A DNA stretch of 64,000 nucleotides from Linnemannia hyalina (GCA_019671135.1 JAHRHY010000016.1:372001-436000), one strand, 5' to 3'. Positions 11,590-23,768 are shown, numbered from the stretch's first letter. Numbers and translations: made by a program. The notes: a model not told the origin generated them from the sequence alone.

Positions 11590-12110
11590 TTCAAAATATC
11601 ACCAACTATCCTCCACTGCCCAACGCCTGCGTGATATTGCCAACCCCAACCCATTAAATGTTGAAGTTATGGATGAGGAACACTTTCCTTCCGCTACTTC
11701 CAGGCCGAAACCCGCACCGTTCAAATTTCCCTATCATATCAAGGCTGCTATTTCTCACAACTAGTACTGCAACCTTGGGGAGGCCTTTCTTGTCCTGACC
11801 AATGCGCCTCAAGTGGTTTATGACTGGCTCGAAAAACTAGGGAGGGACGCGAAGGGCATTCGCAATAACGATAGCAACATATTTGATGACGAGGCAATCT
11901 TCGTGGATCTGTTCGAGATGTGGGGACTGACAGTGGACTGTATCAGCAAATAACATCGACAGGCATGCCTAGTTTGAGAAAACTCCCGATGGCGAGGACG
12001 ACGAGGATGCAGTGCAGGAGTCGACCCTCTCTCGCCTACCTACTCAACCCAAATGCAAAATAAAAAGAGCACTATTCCCAAAATGGAATCATATAGCCCT
12101 ATGACCTATT
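11590..12110 (+). pseudogene. Degraded gene, unknown family
   Basis: One frame reads LRDIANPNPLNVEVMDEE, then FPYHIKAAISHN, an in-frame TAG near 11761, then CNLGEAFLVLTNAPQVVYDW and FDDEAIFVDLFEMWGLTVD up to a TAA near 11951. A one-base shift then continues with an acidic stretch (DGEDDEDA) to about 12108. The composition is coding-like but no family was recognised. The left arm of the long inverted repeat begins 12 bp later. Confidence 0.5.
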
Positions 12111-12121
12111 GGTACGGCCTC

Positions 12122-12817
12122 TATCACCAGCACGGCAAAACAAAATGGAGCATGCCAAATGCTCACAAGAAAACCATTTCCGTTTTTGTTGATATGTATG
12201 CAGTGGGGGTGAGGGCTGAGGGATTTTTCCTTTTTTTTTTTTTTTTGCAGTACGGTCGACGCCGGGTGCTCAACTATTCTTGCCACTTTTCATGATGGAG
12301 GGCGCGGTACTGTAGAGTGGTGTGAGATGAGAGTTTGCGAATCGGCATATGTTCAGTCTGTTGAGAAAATTGAGCCTGGAAAGAAAGTTTGCAGTGCCAC
12401 AACAACCTGAATATCGGAGTTCATGATTTCGCTCTTAAACGTCACAACCTTATTTCAATTCAAACAACGGATGAACTTTCTCATAAACAAATGTGGCTTA
12501 AGTCCCCAGATCCTTGCATTAACGCGTTTTGACTTGGGTGGTTCTATTATTCATGATATAGGCCTTAAAATGGCTCGTCCTTCGATATCTGGTGTTACTC
12601 GATAATGGCTGAGGGCTTCTTAGCTACTACCCTTCACTCAATGGGAAATGGAGATGTGCGCAATATACCATTGCCCACTCAATGGTATGGGTCTGGGAGT
12701 CCGCGGAGTAAGTATGTATAGAAGAGACCGGAGTAAGAAATCCATTTCACTTTTGTGTCGCACAATGTGATTCGTTCGTGATAACAATCCGTTGCTGCAA
12801 TTCCTCTCGGATATTCA
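12122..12817 (+). repeat. Left arm of a 696-bp inverted repeat
   Basis: Matches the reverse complement of 12965-13660 almost base for base. I found only two mismatches, and even the 16-base T run is matched by a 16-base A run. The spacer is 147 bp. It contains no convincing gene; the short frames in it are mirrored in the other arm. It could be a foldback element, an inverted duplication or an assembly artefact. Confidence 0.9.
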
Positions 12818-12964
12818 CGAGTCCGCGCTGGCCAATATAGATGGCATTTGGATCGCAGGTGGCAGCGTAATGGGAAGGAGAAAAAGTCGGGAGCATTAAG
12901 GGCAGGGCTGTTGTTGTAGTTGTAGCCGATTGGCCCACTCTACTTCTTCTTCAACAACAGCCCA
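12818..12964. other. Spacer of the inverted repeat
   Basis: 147 bp of unique sequence between the two arms, with no recognisable feature. Confidence 0.7.
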
Positions 12965-13660
12965 TGAATATCCGAGAGGAATTGCAGCAACGGATTGTTA
13001 TCACGAACGAATCACATTGTGCGACACAAAAGTGAAATGGATTTCTTACTCCGGTCTCTTCTATACATACTTACTCCGCGGACTCCCAGACCCATACCAT
13101 TGAGTGGGCAATGGTATATTGCGCACATCTCCATTTCCCATTGAGTGAAGGGTAGTAGCTAAGAAGCCCTCAGCCATTATCGAGTAACACCAGATATCGA
13201 AGGACGAGCCATTTTAAGGCCTATATCATGAATAATAGAACCACCCAAGTCAAAACGCGTTAATGCAAGGATCTGGGGACTTAAGCCACATTTGTTTATG
13301 AGAAAGTTCATCCGTTGTTTGAATTGAAATAAGGTTGTGACGTTTAAGAGCGAAATCATGAACTCCGATATTCAGGTTGTTGTGGCACTGCAAACTTTCT
13401 TTCCAGGCTCAATTTTCTCAACAGACTGAACATATGCCGATTCGCAAACTCTCATCTCACACCACTCTACAGTACCGCGCCCTCCATCATGAAAAGTGGC
13501 AAGAATAGTTGAGCACCCGGCGTCGACCGTACTGCAAAAAAAAAAAAAAAAGGAAAAATCCCTCAGCCCTCACCCCCACTGCATACATATCAACAAAAAC
13601 GGAAATGGCTTTCTTGTGAGCATTTGGCATGCTCCATTTTGTTTTGCAGTGCTGGTGATA
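12965..13660 (-). repeat. Right arm of the 696-bp inverted repeat
   Basis: Mirror copy of 12122-12817. Immediately outside both arms the sequences diverge, which sets the boundaries at 12122 and 13660. Confidence 0.9.
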
Positions 13661-14054
13661 CAGTGGCTTGGTTGTCAACTATGAATTGTATTCAATACCT
13701 GTTTAGAGAAGATGTACCCGCAATTTCGGTTTTGATGGGTATGATTCCATTTCACGCAATCCTGTGAGCATAGACTCATTGAGTGGAGCCGTTTGACCCC
13801 ATTCTTGACTCCCTTGTGAGGTATAAAAGAGGAGGGATCAAAGCACCTTCGTCTCAATCATCTTCATCCAGCATCTTTACTTCACAGCAACCCTACAACC
13901 CTTCCACTTCTTCTCACAAAGGTACAGACCACCCCCTACTCCTCACATCATGATACCATTTGCGGTACACTTGCTTGTCGATGTATAAACATGAACTAAT
14001 CCTAATCATGTTTATATATTATATCTACAAAACCAACACTAGAACGTTACAAAA

Positions 14055-14600
14055 ATGGCCAAGTTCACCTTCCTCCTCGCTTCCGTTGTCGCCCTTGTTG
14101 GCGCAACTGTCACCAGCGCTGCAGCCGTCAAGGCCTCTGTTGGTGTTCCTACCGCCGTCAGCCCAATGTGCTACAAGCAAGACATGTGGTTGGACCCCAG
14201 CCAGTTGATTTACTGCGGTGACAACTGCACCGTTTGGAACAACTCTAACGGTCGTGAGCGCTATCTCCAGCCCGATGTTAGTGGAATGGTCGATAAGTGC
14301 CGTCTCTTCGCATGGAACAACAAGGGAAACGTCGGCGCTTTCCAGTTCGCCCGCTTCAAAGATAACAAGTCTCACTTCAGCTGCGTTAAGGGCCAGAAGG
14401 GAGAAATTCTTTGCAAGGAAACTAAATTAGTACCACTAAGAAGTCTAGCTCCCCCCCCCCCCCGCTACCTCTTCCTCCAGAAATGTCCGCATCAAACATA
14501 TCCTGCAGTTCTCATATTTAAGAATACAATAATACCACAGATGTTCACTCTATCTCCTGCCAACAGCCTCTCCTTGAATCGCAACAGCAATGTACCATGA
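14055..14600 (+). CDS. Small secreted protein
   Basis: The frame has 181 codons. Residues 1-24 are a strong signal peptide (MAKFTFLLASVVALVGATVT). The mature region has about six cysteines (PMCYKQDM, YCGDNC, DKCRLF, FSCVKG, ILCKET) up to residue about 125. After a C run at about 14452 the sequence looks non-coding, so the natural C-terminus may have been shortened or shifted. A TATA box (ggtataaaagagg) sits at about 13820. A probable leader intron runs from gtacag at about 13922 to acactag at about 14041. It is likely exported. Its function is unknown. Confidence 0.65.
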   Translation: MAKFTFLLASVVALVGATVTSAAAVKASVGVPTAVSPMCYKQDMWLDPSQLIYCGDNCTVWNNSNGRERYLQPDVSGMVDKCRLFAWNNKGNVGAFQFARFKDNKSHFSCVKGQKGEILCKETKLVPLRSLAPPPPRYLFLQKCPHQTYPAVLIFKNTIIPQMFTLSPANSLSLNRNSNVP

Positions 14601-14607
14601 TCTGGTC

Positions 14608-14799
14608 TCACTGTGAGTACCCTATAAAGAGAAGCGAAAGCTCCATAAAGAGGGAGTCAACGCAAGAACTGACGCTTATTAATCCACCTCCCAACCCGGA
14701 ATTTCTATGGCTAATAGCATCAAGGTCGGGGCCGCACAGGTTGTGGTGGAAATGGTGAGCGCGAACAAAGGACAAGGAAGTTAGAAAAATGGAAACCAT
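14608..14799 (-). CDS. Possible short secreted peptide
   Basis: 63 codons from the ATG at 14799: a short hydrophobic start (MVSIFLTSLSFVRA) followed by HHFHHNLCGPDLDAI. The tail does not look conserved and may be decayed. It is reported mainly because a full promoter/leader module ends just upstream. It could be the remnant of a longer secreted protein. Confidence 0.35.
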   Translation of the reverse strand: MVSIFLTSLSFVRAHHFHHNLCGPDLDAISHRNSGLGGGLISVSSCVDSLFMELSLLFIGYSQ

Positions 14800-15119
14800 A
14801 GTTGTTGTTTTGGTGATAAGGACTTGGCTTGCAGAGTTTAGGGATGAGGGTCTGGTCAAGGAGGTGCAGGCGTGTACGAGGAGTTGCACAGATCTTCCAG
14901 TGAGTGTTTCCGTTGGCTTTTTTGAATGGAGTTTGTGGTGCTTGTGCGGGATTCTGCGATGGAGAAGTGTGGCGGCTCTTGCGGTGGAGATAGTTTGTGG
15001 TTAGTGTGTTGGCCCTTACGATGTTGCTTGTGAGTGTTGTTGTTAATCTGAAGTCTTGGGCAGGATCAAGTATGCATCGGTGTAGGAGGACAGATAATTG
15101 CGCCTTCTTTATATACATG
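14800..15119 (-). promoter_or_regulatory. Shared promoter/leader module, locus C
   Basis: On the minus strand, catgtatataaagaagg (TATA complement at 15107-15115) leads into a CA-rich leader. It holds ccgcaagagccgccacac, acggaaacactcactggaag and ccttgaccagaccctc, parallel to locus B at 50.3 kb. The splice donor seen at the other loci appears lost here. Confidence 0.6.
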
Positions 15120-15940
15120 ATGAAGGTCATGAGATAAAACAAACAAATCAAGATGTAGTCACTAGGGCGGGGAGAGAAAACAAGCCAGGGAGACACTATT
15201 ACCAGTTGGGAATGGAATGAGAAAAAAAGAGTTGAGAGATCAAGGGCATGGAGAAGTTGAGGATACTAAGGAGTTCAAGTAATACCCGGGAAAAGAGAGA
15301 AGCGAAAAAAAACCAAGGACATACTGGAAGCAGAGTGATGGGCAAATTAAAGGCAGCATATAAAACCTAAAGGAAATAAAGGATACTACGATGATCTGAC
15401 AGGACTCGAAAGTATGTTTTTTGGTATGGTTTTGTTTTGAAAAAGAAAAGAGACGAAGAGTAATACTCTGCATAATTACAATGCCAGGAGACAAGTGGGA
15501 AGTGAGTTGTTGCATACAGAACAAGATAGGGAGAACGGGGGGTCTATTTATGCTAGGAATCGGTTGAACAGGAAGGGGCTAAGATGGGGCCAGGAACGTT
15601 GGACTGGGAACCAGAATGGGGAACGGCAAAATGGCAAACGAATGTCAGAGGCAAATGGGCAATAAGGAGAAAGTGCAATGAGGAAAAAGGACAACGACGG
15701 TTGACGGAGTGTTTCTACGCAAGTAGCTCTTTACGAGTACCGGCGTAGACCAAGGAGACAAAAGAATAGAAGTACAAGCGGAAGAGGTTCACCTAGGAGC
15801 TGACTCGTTCCGCTGGTAGCGGCGGAGGTCACATGACGAAAAACTTGTCAATCTTTCCCCTGATCTTTTTCTAGCAGTCCCTTGATCATTTCCCTTAGTG
15901 TTTGCGGATCTCCTTGGTCTTTAGCTTCTTGTGATTGCAC

Positions 15941-15973
15941 CATCCAATGCTTACAGAATTCTGCCTCAGAATA

Positions 15974-16005
<32 letters not shown>

Positions 16006-16049
16006 TAACGTCGCTATGATCGCTTGGCTACTACAAGCTAGTTATCCCT
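15941..16049 (-). repeat. Antisense LSU rRNA domain V fragment (longest copy)
   Basis: About 109 bp. The + strand reads ccatccaatgcttacagaat, then aataggaagagccgacatcg, then gcttggctactacaagctag, then ttatccct. This extends the match to large-subunit rRNA on both sides of the block seen at 6282. Several substitutions show it is not a working rRNA. Confidence 0.75.
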
Positions 16050-16543
16050 CAAGACTTTTTTCTCCAGCGCAGGTCCCAGATATCTCTTTCTTTTGAGATT
16101 TTACTTTCTCTCTCTCCCCTTGCACATCTTTCCCCCCGTCACTCCCTTCAATCATTTTCTTCCTATATATCACCTCCCCCGAATCTTTGTCCGTTTACCT
16201 TGCAGTCAACAGCAACAAGCACATTCTCTTGCTCTTTCCAACCCTTCCTTTTTTCCAATACCTTGCTTTTTCCCTCAATCCATTCAAGCTCCACCCGACC
16301 CCTCTGCATCCCCTTGAAATTTTTGGCGTCCACTTTCTCGACGTGCTCTTGATTTTTACGGCGTCCCTCCTTGCCTCAGCGTTCCTTGGATCCTCCATGT
16401 GTTCTTCTCTTTTCTATCGTCTAATATCATCTCCCATGAAATATAAAAGAATCTCGTCTTGTCCTTTGATTTTTTTCCACATCACCTCCCATCCACAAAC
16501 CAGGTATGTACCCCACTCCACCGGTCCTTTCATGTAATCCTCC

Positions 16544-17046
16544 ATGACCGAAGTTTCTGCCTTCTCAGCATGTTGCTGTGACAGTTATCACATTGCTGTC
16601 CAGTGCGTAGAGGCATGCTACTCAACTGAAGGGTATGCACTGTTTCTAGTGTATTCCTCCTCTCTCCTTCGCTTTTTGTTATTCACCTTCCCTACCCTTC
16701 TTCTCACTCTTGACTTTTTTCTGGACAAACAGAATAGTTGCCGTTTCGCTATAGTAAGACCGTTTCTAACACTAAGCTCACAGATGATGACTAGGATGCT
16801 TTCGCGATTGCTGTGTGCACGGGTTGCACAAACGCAGAGACCAGTGCCTGCTCAAACATCAAGCGTTGCCAATGGGGTTCTCAAGGGAATTACCTTTGCA
16901 AGAACCAACAAGGAACCTGCAGTCCTGAACAAGTGACATATTGCCAAAACTTCATATTAAATAAGGACGCTGGCAGTCTTGGAGGATGTGGCAGGGTAAA
17001 AAGAGGAGTAGTTTGTGAAGCAACTGGTGGAGATCTGTGTAATTGA
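16544..17046 (+). CDS. Putative cysteine-rich protein, multi-exon
   Basis: The C-terminal exon (about 16795-17046) reads CTGCTNAETSACSN, CQWGSQGNYLCKNQQ and GGCGRVKRGVVCEATGGDLC, a dense cysteine pattern typical of fungal secreted proteins. A tentative model joins 16544-16632 (CCCDSYHIAVQC...), a 16-bp micro-exon 16738-16753 and 16795-17046, with introns GTATGC...AATAG and GTAAGA...ACTAG. The tiny exon is suspicious. No good signal peptide is visible, so the 5' end is probably wrong or eroded. A TATA-like aatataaaag lies at about 16441. Function unknown. Confidence 0.45.
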
Positions 17047-17349
17047 ACTGTTTCCACTCCCTAACGTCCTAGACATATTTCTTCCTTTTTTTATTCATAT
17101 GAAGTGCTCCACACGAGTCATCATTCTTTTTCGAATTCAACCTTTTTGGAATGCTCACCCCCCATGGCCGCGATCAACCCCGCATCTTTGTCTAAGATTC
17201 TTGTGTCTTTTGTCATCGCCACTGCTCAAACCAGAACCATTCAAGAAATAACAACATCCAAAATTGCAAAGATGTTGAATGATCGATCATTTATGTTGTG
17301 AATCGGATTCTGTTTCTGTTTCTCCATCTGGCCCACCGTAGCTCATCAG

Positions 17350-17676
17350 TCAAAAAACCCCCCCCCTCTTGCGCCTTGGTATCCTCTCGTACAACACTTG
17401 TAGGTAGTCCAGAGGGATACCAGTCCAAATATCCTGTACGCGCTCCCAGAGCCTGTCCATATTTTCTGGCACCTGCTCGTACTGGGCGAGTCGATAATGT
17501 ATGTATCCCCAGACGTTTTTGATGATAATGAGGTCCGCAGGGTTGGCTGTCCACTCGAGAACAGTGAACTTTTGCTCAGCAAACCATTCCCACATCAAGC
17601 GAGATGTATGTACGCCGTTGCTAAGCGTTTAAGTTGGCCTGTGTTGTACTGATGGACGAGCACCTCCTTTGTCCTA
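17350..17676 (-). pseudogene. Tc1/mariner transposase remnant
   Basis: The segment FAEQKFTVLEWTANPADLII followed by KNVWGYIHYRL is the C-terminal end of the DDE/D domain of Tc1-like transposases. Upstream in the same orientation, KEVLVHQYNTGQLKRLA resembles the start of the N-terminal helix-turn-helix region. The whole middle is missing and the frame is disrupted, so this is an internally deleted dead copy. Confidence 0.6.
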
Positions 17677-18444
17677 GGAGGGATCTTGTTGGGCGAACTT
17701 ATTTTTGGAGGAATAACGCTCTCCTTGTCCTTGTTTCAGATGTTAATCGCAGACCCGACCGAGATCCCAAGTGAACTGATCACCGCTCCAATAGAATGAC
17801 CTCAAATCAGTTGTTGGGTAGCGTTGGTGACAGTCGCGAGTGGAATTAGTTCGCTTGTTTTATTATTGATTCGTTCTACTGGTGGCATTTTAACAGGTGG
17901 TGGGGGGAGTAATGGAAAGTATAGATGATGAAAGAGCAATGAGTGAATGAATATAGATAAAAGAACGAATGATCTCGATGATCCTGTTTTTCATTTATTT
18001 GAATAACCAACGTCAAGATGTTCAAAGCGCGTTTGCTCGTGATAGGTGCATCTAATGTCAACCTTGATGAAGGAGGTGAAAAATAGAAGTAGAATATAGG
18101 TGTCAGAGGGATGGGCATCTCTCGAGAAAGTCGAAATTACAAGAAAGAAGGAACATCTTCGTGGAGCATTTTATGACTACTGGCTGGGTCAACCAATTTA
18201 CTCTTGTGAAAAGAAAAGGAAAAAAAGACAGATTACCTGCGGTCTCTCTCAAAAGCTCCCATTCGTTGTCGTCATCAGAAGCGTTTTCCTAACGAATTAA
18301 ATAGATCGTGTGGTGGTGGTGGCAGGCGTAGCGGTGGAGGTCGGTCGAAAATGACGCTGTAGCCCGACTTGTTGATGGTGTTGGCCCAGGTTGAATCCGT
18401 CATCTCTCTCCATGCCTCCTGGAACTATAGAAGTCGGCCTCCTA

Positions 18445-18678
18445 CTAATCCGACTTCTCTCCGTCACCTCCCTGGTCTGATTGCTTCCTGCCTTGACCTC
18501 CACCAGACTTGTACCGAGGCTTTCTGTCAGGCTTGCCTCCGTCCGATTTGTAACCCGACTTGCCGCTATCGGATTTGTATCCTGACTTGTCCTTGGGTTG
18601 CGACCTGCCCGACTGTTGGTCCTTGGTTGTGTCGCCTGTTCCAGACTTGTCTTTGGTAGACTTGTCGCCAGGCTTCAT
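18445..18678 (-). CDS. Lys/Ser/Gly-rich low-complexity frame
   Basis: 77 codons starting MKPGDKSTKDKSG, with repeated KSGYKSD units. It may be an exon of a disordered protein, with upstream in-frame sequence SDDIQKYEPPKDKT. No domain is recognisable, and it could be a chance frame in repetitive DNA. Confidence 0.3.
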   Translation of the reverse strand: MKPGDKSTKDKSGTGDTTKDQQSGRSQPKDKSGYKSDSGKSGYKSDGGKPDRKPRYKSGGGQGRKQSDQGGDGEKSD

Positions 18679-18936
18679 GGTTTTGTCCTTTGGTGGTTCG
18701 TACTTTTGTATGTCATCCGAACCAGATCAGCAGCTGCCCTTCTGGCAGCCAGTGAAGATTTTAGCTTATTTTGAAGAGAGAGAAGTCAAGAGGAGTGAAG
18801 AATGGGGTTTATTAGGGTTCTGGTCTGGCTCTTCTAATATAGCCGAACCAACCTAGCTATTCGACTATCTGCTCTTATGAATAAAAAGGAGGAGTGGGGC
18901 ATCCACTCCTCCAGAGAATAACACCAGTGAAAGGGA

Positions 18937-19174
18937 TTACTCCTTGAAGTCGCCATGCTTGATGCAGGGTTCATCGAGGTAAAGGTTCTCTCGCATCTGA
19001 CTCTTCCTGGAAGCGTTGTGTGTTGTAGAGATGCGTACGGTGTTGAGGAAACTGGGCATTTTCTTGCCGAGATCCGATTGTTCATCTCTGTCTACGATGA
19101 CTTCAAAAGCGAAGGTGACAAAGAATCGAGTCGACTGAAGCAAATATCCTTGGATTAATACCAAATCGCGTTCG
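18937..19174 (-). CDS. Possible terminal exon, unknown protein
   Basis: An open frame with good coding character (YLLQSTRFFVTFAFEVIVDR ... KKMPSFLNTVRIS) ends at TAA near 18937. It appears to begin after a 3' splice site (cctgtaag). No matching upstream exon could be identified, so it may be a gene fragment. Confidence 0.35.
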
Positions 19175-19338
19175 TGTCGCTTGATTGTGCCTTACAGGCA
19201 CAACTCGGAGTGCTGCAAAGCCGGGGGAGGCTGGCAATCTATACCCTCCGTGTAGTGATAGTCGTTCTAGTTGAAAACGTCGTGGTTATTAGGTAGCTCC
19301 GAGTTGAAGAACCTGGGCTCGCCAGTGGCAGGGTAAAC

Positions 19339-19491
19339 ATGGAGAAGTTCCTGGAAAAGCTTGATGAGATTCGCCCGAGCCAACTTGAAGAATCAAGCAC
19401 CAATGCTTTAGAGTTAGTAGACATGAAGCCCTTTAGTGACGCTGAAACTTGTATTAGCGCACTGGCCATATCAAGGTACATGTCAAATTGA
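19339..19491 (+). CDS. Short coding-like frame or gene fragment
   Basis: 50 codons beginning MEKFLEKLDEIRPSQLEE, acidic and amphipathic. A possible donor (atatcaag|gtacat) sits near its end, so it may be a first exon. No partner was found. The hAT element lies about 360 bp downstream. Confidence 0.3.
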   Translation: MEKFLEKLDEIRPSQLEESSTNALELVDMKPFSDAETCISALAISRYMSN

Positions 19492-19848
19492 TTTACATTG
19501 CCCAATCCCTTTAAGCACTTTTCAAATTTTTACAGGAGCACGGGGTAAAGCGAGATAGATATCGGTTACTGGAAGATGAGCTCATTGTGGGGATAAAATG
19601 ACTGGGAGCTGAAAGGAGTGAAGAGGAGAAGAGGAATTGGAGAATGAACCTGGGAGGGCTTCGACTTTTGTAGCATTGGTGGAGCTGATGCCGAGCCTTG
19701 GGCGTGGTGATATTGTGGATCAAACCGCAGCATATGCGATAGAAAGAAGGAAAATCATCTTTCTATCGCGAGTGCTACACATAACGCAGCATATGCGATT
19801 GAAAGAAGGAAATGCCCCTTAAATAATAAAGATAAAGCATTACAAGTC

Positions 19849-20059
19849 CAGTGAACCACACCGCTCTACTTCAGGTGCAAAAATTGGCGTCTTCAGCCAC
19901 CTTCCGGTGTGGCCATTGGTGTGCTGAAGTGGTGGTCCACCGGACGAGAAATTAAATAAACGGTCACACACCTGTTCTCCTTCCAGTGTACACCTGTTCT
20001 CCTTCCGGTGTACACCTGTTCTTCTACCAGTGTACACCTGTTCTCTACCAGTGTACACT
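19849..20059 (+). repeat. hAT left terminal inverted repeat with internal subrepeats
   Basis: 211 bp. The inner half carries four roughly 22-bp units each containing the palindrome gtgtacac (for example ccagtgtacacctgttctcc). These are plausible transposase-binding subterminal repeats. Confidence 0.9.
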
Positions 20060-20539
20060 GGTTCTCTCCTATTATCTCCACTAGTAGACACCTATCCTCT
20101 ATCTGGCTCTCTGTTGTACACTGCTTGTGTTGCCACCCAGTATGCGTCGTAAAAACCATGCTACATTTGACCTGCGTCCACGCACATCAGCCTTCGCTTT
20201 GCCTTTCAACATCGCTCCCCAAACGGCAATGTCTTCCCTAAAAGTATTTCCTCACTGTTGTCACTTCTCTTGCTCATTATTTTTTTCCTGTCCTTGCTTC
20301 GTTTCCAACTCACTCAACTCACTCTCCCACCTTCTTCACCCGCTGGTAAGTCCTCAGTTTCATCCATACCCGCGACTGTATCAGCACATACACCAATACA
20401 GCAGGAGCAAATACGTGATTTACCCGTTATGATCTCTCCATAATATCAACGCGACACCCCTCATGTTTGCTTTCCTCTTACTCATATCACTTGGTCGCCA
20501 CCCGTTCGTTCGTCTAATATGCTTTATAAAAGAAGGGAT

Positions 20540-23500
20540 TTAATGCCAATAAAGATACCCAGGATTCAAGTAATGTGGAAATCTACAGAAGAATTTGTTG
20601 AAACTATGGTTGCGCATCAAGTTCCGGAAAGTTGTATGAAGCATCCTGCACCTATTGGTTCCTAGGATTCGTCCGGCACGACTAAACGATCGTTCCGATT
20701 CAGATGATGTAGCTGGGATTCCCAAGTAAGCGCGAGCCACGCGGATTAAATATGCTGCCTCGGGGTCTTCCTGCCGTTCGTTCCAGTAATCCAGAGGAAG
20801 ATCTGCAAATTCGGAAAAATCATTCTCCTCGGCCGCTATTTGCTCGCAGTAATCCTGCACGATCATTGCGGCATTCATCCTTCGCCTGACCAATGTTTGA
20901 ATGGGCCCGGAGTGGAATCTCTTCTGGCGGCTTGGAGTCGATACTTGGGAATCCTGACGGTTCTGGGCAGAGCGTTGGGCGTCCTCCTCCTGTAAGCGAA
21001 TGATTTCTGCGACGACCAAATATTTAGCCTTGCACAAATATGTCGATGGATCGCTTCTTCCATTCAACATTCGGAAGACCATATCTGTCACCTCGAAGGC
21101 CGGGGGGAGGCGTGCATCGGCGGGGAGCGGCGTATTCCACATGTCGAGCTTTCCATAAGCTGGGGCTAGGAATATGGCCACCAGCATGGAATCGGGGATA
21201 GTCTCATAGCTCCATGATTGTCGCAACTCTTTCTCCAGCTGTTGATGCATCTCTCGTGGTCCGTCGGTGACGAAAGTGTCGATAGCAGGAAGGATTCCTT
21301 CAATCCTGGGATAGACTTGTGGGATGGTCGGGTTCTCAAGTTGGCCTACCCAATGGGTGAAGTTGGCTGCTCCTTGGAGAAGTCGAATGAGCTCGTTGAG
21401 GATAGCGACCTCTTCTCCGGATGGAATGAGCTTTTTGAGCGTGAGGGCGTTGGCTCGTTGGTCGTTGTGGGCTGCAAGCATTCGTCGGTATGCTTTTTCG
21501 AAGGCCGGAGAAACCTTGACGACCCGGGCGATCATTACATACTTGGAGTTCCATCTAGTGTGGTTCATCGCAAGAAGTTTGTAGCTCTTGCCGAACAGGA
21601 CCTTCTGCTCCTCTGCCAGGATTGACATCGCATTCGGGTGGGTTCTAAAAAAAACGGACACTTCCGAACACTTGCTGATCAGGGCTGCAACCGTGGCTGA
21701 TGCTTCCCACGCTTTGCTGATACACAACTGCATTTTATGTGCAGCGCACGCGATCCAGGCCACGTTACTCGTCTCTTGCTGATAAAGAGACAGACACTTT
21801 TTCATATTCGCGCCTTGATCTGTTGTTGCGGCAATGACCTTGCCTTCCAAAGCCCAGGCTGCGAGAACTTCTTCTATATTCGAAAGAAAAGCGGAATACG
21901 TGTTAGGATCTGATAATATGATTCGTAGATTAGCCCAAACCGCCTCCTACCTTAATAAGACAACAATATCAAAAAAAGGAACCTTAAGCAGATACTCTCC
22001 CGTCTGACGCTCTCCTTCAATTAGCACCATGTCGAGGAGGATTGTTGCCGTCTGTAAGCTTGTGGTAATGTAGTGCATTGTGATCCCCAGATACTTGCGC
22101 TGGTCCGCGCTTGTCCAGCCGTCGAATGTAATAGCGCAACGGTCCAAGTCCCTGGCAAACAGTCCTCAAAGATGGAGATATTTGTCACGGGTGGTATTGG
22201 CGACTTTCTTCTTCATCGTCTGTGAGGCATGGACGTCGAATCCCCGCATGCTCACTGCCTTGATTTTCCGAAAATTAGGATTGTCGAACAAAGAGTAGTT
22301 CACCGCACCCTCGCTGAGGAGATTTAGCCAGCATGTTTCCACAGTTGCCTTATCTTCCAAAGTAGGGATCGGAATACCGGGTAAGGCGCTCTGAAATTTC
22401 GATTTCCTGGGTGTCCGCTTGGGGGTCGAAGGTGCTTGGTATTCTTGTTGCTCCTGGGACGCGTGAGGGTCGACTGGCAAGCGATCCAGGCAATTCTGGA
22501 GCCCCTGGAATAATCGGAAGGCCTCGTACACTGCTTTGTGGGTGCTATTCATATGACTTTCCCGGCCGATCATTCCAGCACCACCGGATAACTTGGTCTT
22601 GCAGGAGTCGTCGGTCATTATGGCACAGATGTATTTGCTCTTTTCTTCTCCCTCATCGAAGACTTTGACCGAACGGAAAAAATGAGAGAAGATGGCGTTA
22701 CCACGAGCCCGCGCACGGTTTGGAACATGTATCAAAGCCTTCATCTCCTCTGGAGCATGCTCGCTACAATCCTCAGGCGAAGGGAGCTCATACGGATGAC
22801 ATCTCTCCACCACCTGCAGCCATCGCTCCGAACACGCATATTGGGCGCGCAATTGGCGACGCTGCTCTCCACGAACTTGAGTTGGGTTCATATCATACAA
22901 CGGGGTCCCGGTCCTCATGTCCTCAATAATGGCGATTGAAGTGGCCCTGGAGTGAGATGTTTGAGACCTTGGAATACCCCTTGGAGCATCACGCGTCTCG
23001 GGGTCATCAGTACTCTCACGTCGAGATAATCCAGAAATCGATATCGAATCCGTGGTATCGGAGAGCGCTGAGGAAGCTTGGGAGCGGTAAGGGTGGTAAG
23101 CAACCCGTGAACGAGAGGGAGACGCTACGGGGTTGGCAGTTGTTTCGGGCATTGAGGCTATGCGAAGCAATGGAGGGGGCTCAAGAACAGCAGGAGGTTC
23201 CGCACGAACGACCGTAGACATCTCTCCCGGTTGTCCCCAAAAACGCGCTTCCGCACTAGGCTGCACGAATCGAATAAAGGGGCAGGGTCAGCAAGTAAAC
23301 TCGCACAACTTGGGACGGCACAAAATCAGATCCGATAATTTCAAACAACTTACTGAAAGGAGGGACTCAACTTCGCCCTCGTTACTGTTTTCGTCAACAG
23401 GTCCGTCAGTCATTTCGTCATCAGCGTTTCGGGCTCCAATGGCACTTCGCCTAAACTTCGAAGGAAAGTCTTCCTCGAACTCTTCTCCTTGTGGACTGTG

Positions 23501-23566
23501 AGAATAGGGATCTTCTTCCAAGTCATCGAATGTGGTATCCTCTAAGGGATCGTAGTTGTAATTCAT
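20540..23566 (-). pseudogene. hAT transposase, probably inactivated
   Basis: Starts at the ATG at 23566 (MNYNYDPLEDTTFDD). A clear intron (GTAAGT...TGCTGAC...GTGCAG, 23261-23353) joins it in phase to a 360-residue frame with a Ser-rich N-terminus and a degenerate BED-like region. In-frame TGA at 22166-22168 interrupts just before RDLDRCAITFDGWTSADQ, which holds the first catalytic Asp. A second intron near 21.9 kb precedes VIAATTDQGANM (second Asp). Then come HTRWNSKYVMI and the dimerisation end YLGIPATSSESERSFSRAG. I could not make the phases of the second intron agree. Apart from these lesions the DDE/hAT signatures are intact. Hence it is a recently disabled element despite identical TIRs. 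Confidence 0.75.
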
Positions 23567-23768
23567 TGCGGGCGATGATGGAAGGTTATAGGGTAGAGAT
23601 GTAGAGATGATGGAAAGGGATAGGGATGATGATGAATGTATTTCCTACAACATACTCTTTACTCCTTCCTTCTGTGTCAGAGCATGGTGTATCCAAGCCT
23701 CACCGACGGTGTGACGCATGCGAAGGTGGCAAAAAAAACGAGCAGTATCATGCACCAGTGTAAGAATA

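Noticed and set aside
15941..16049. A functional rRNA gene
   Set aside because: Only about 110 bp match, with several changes in the most conserved rRNA region.
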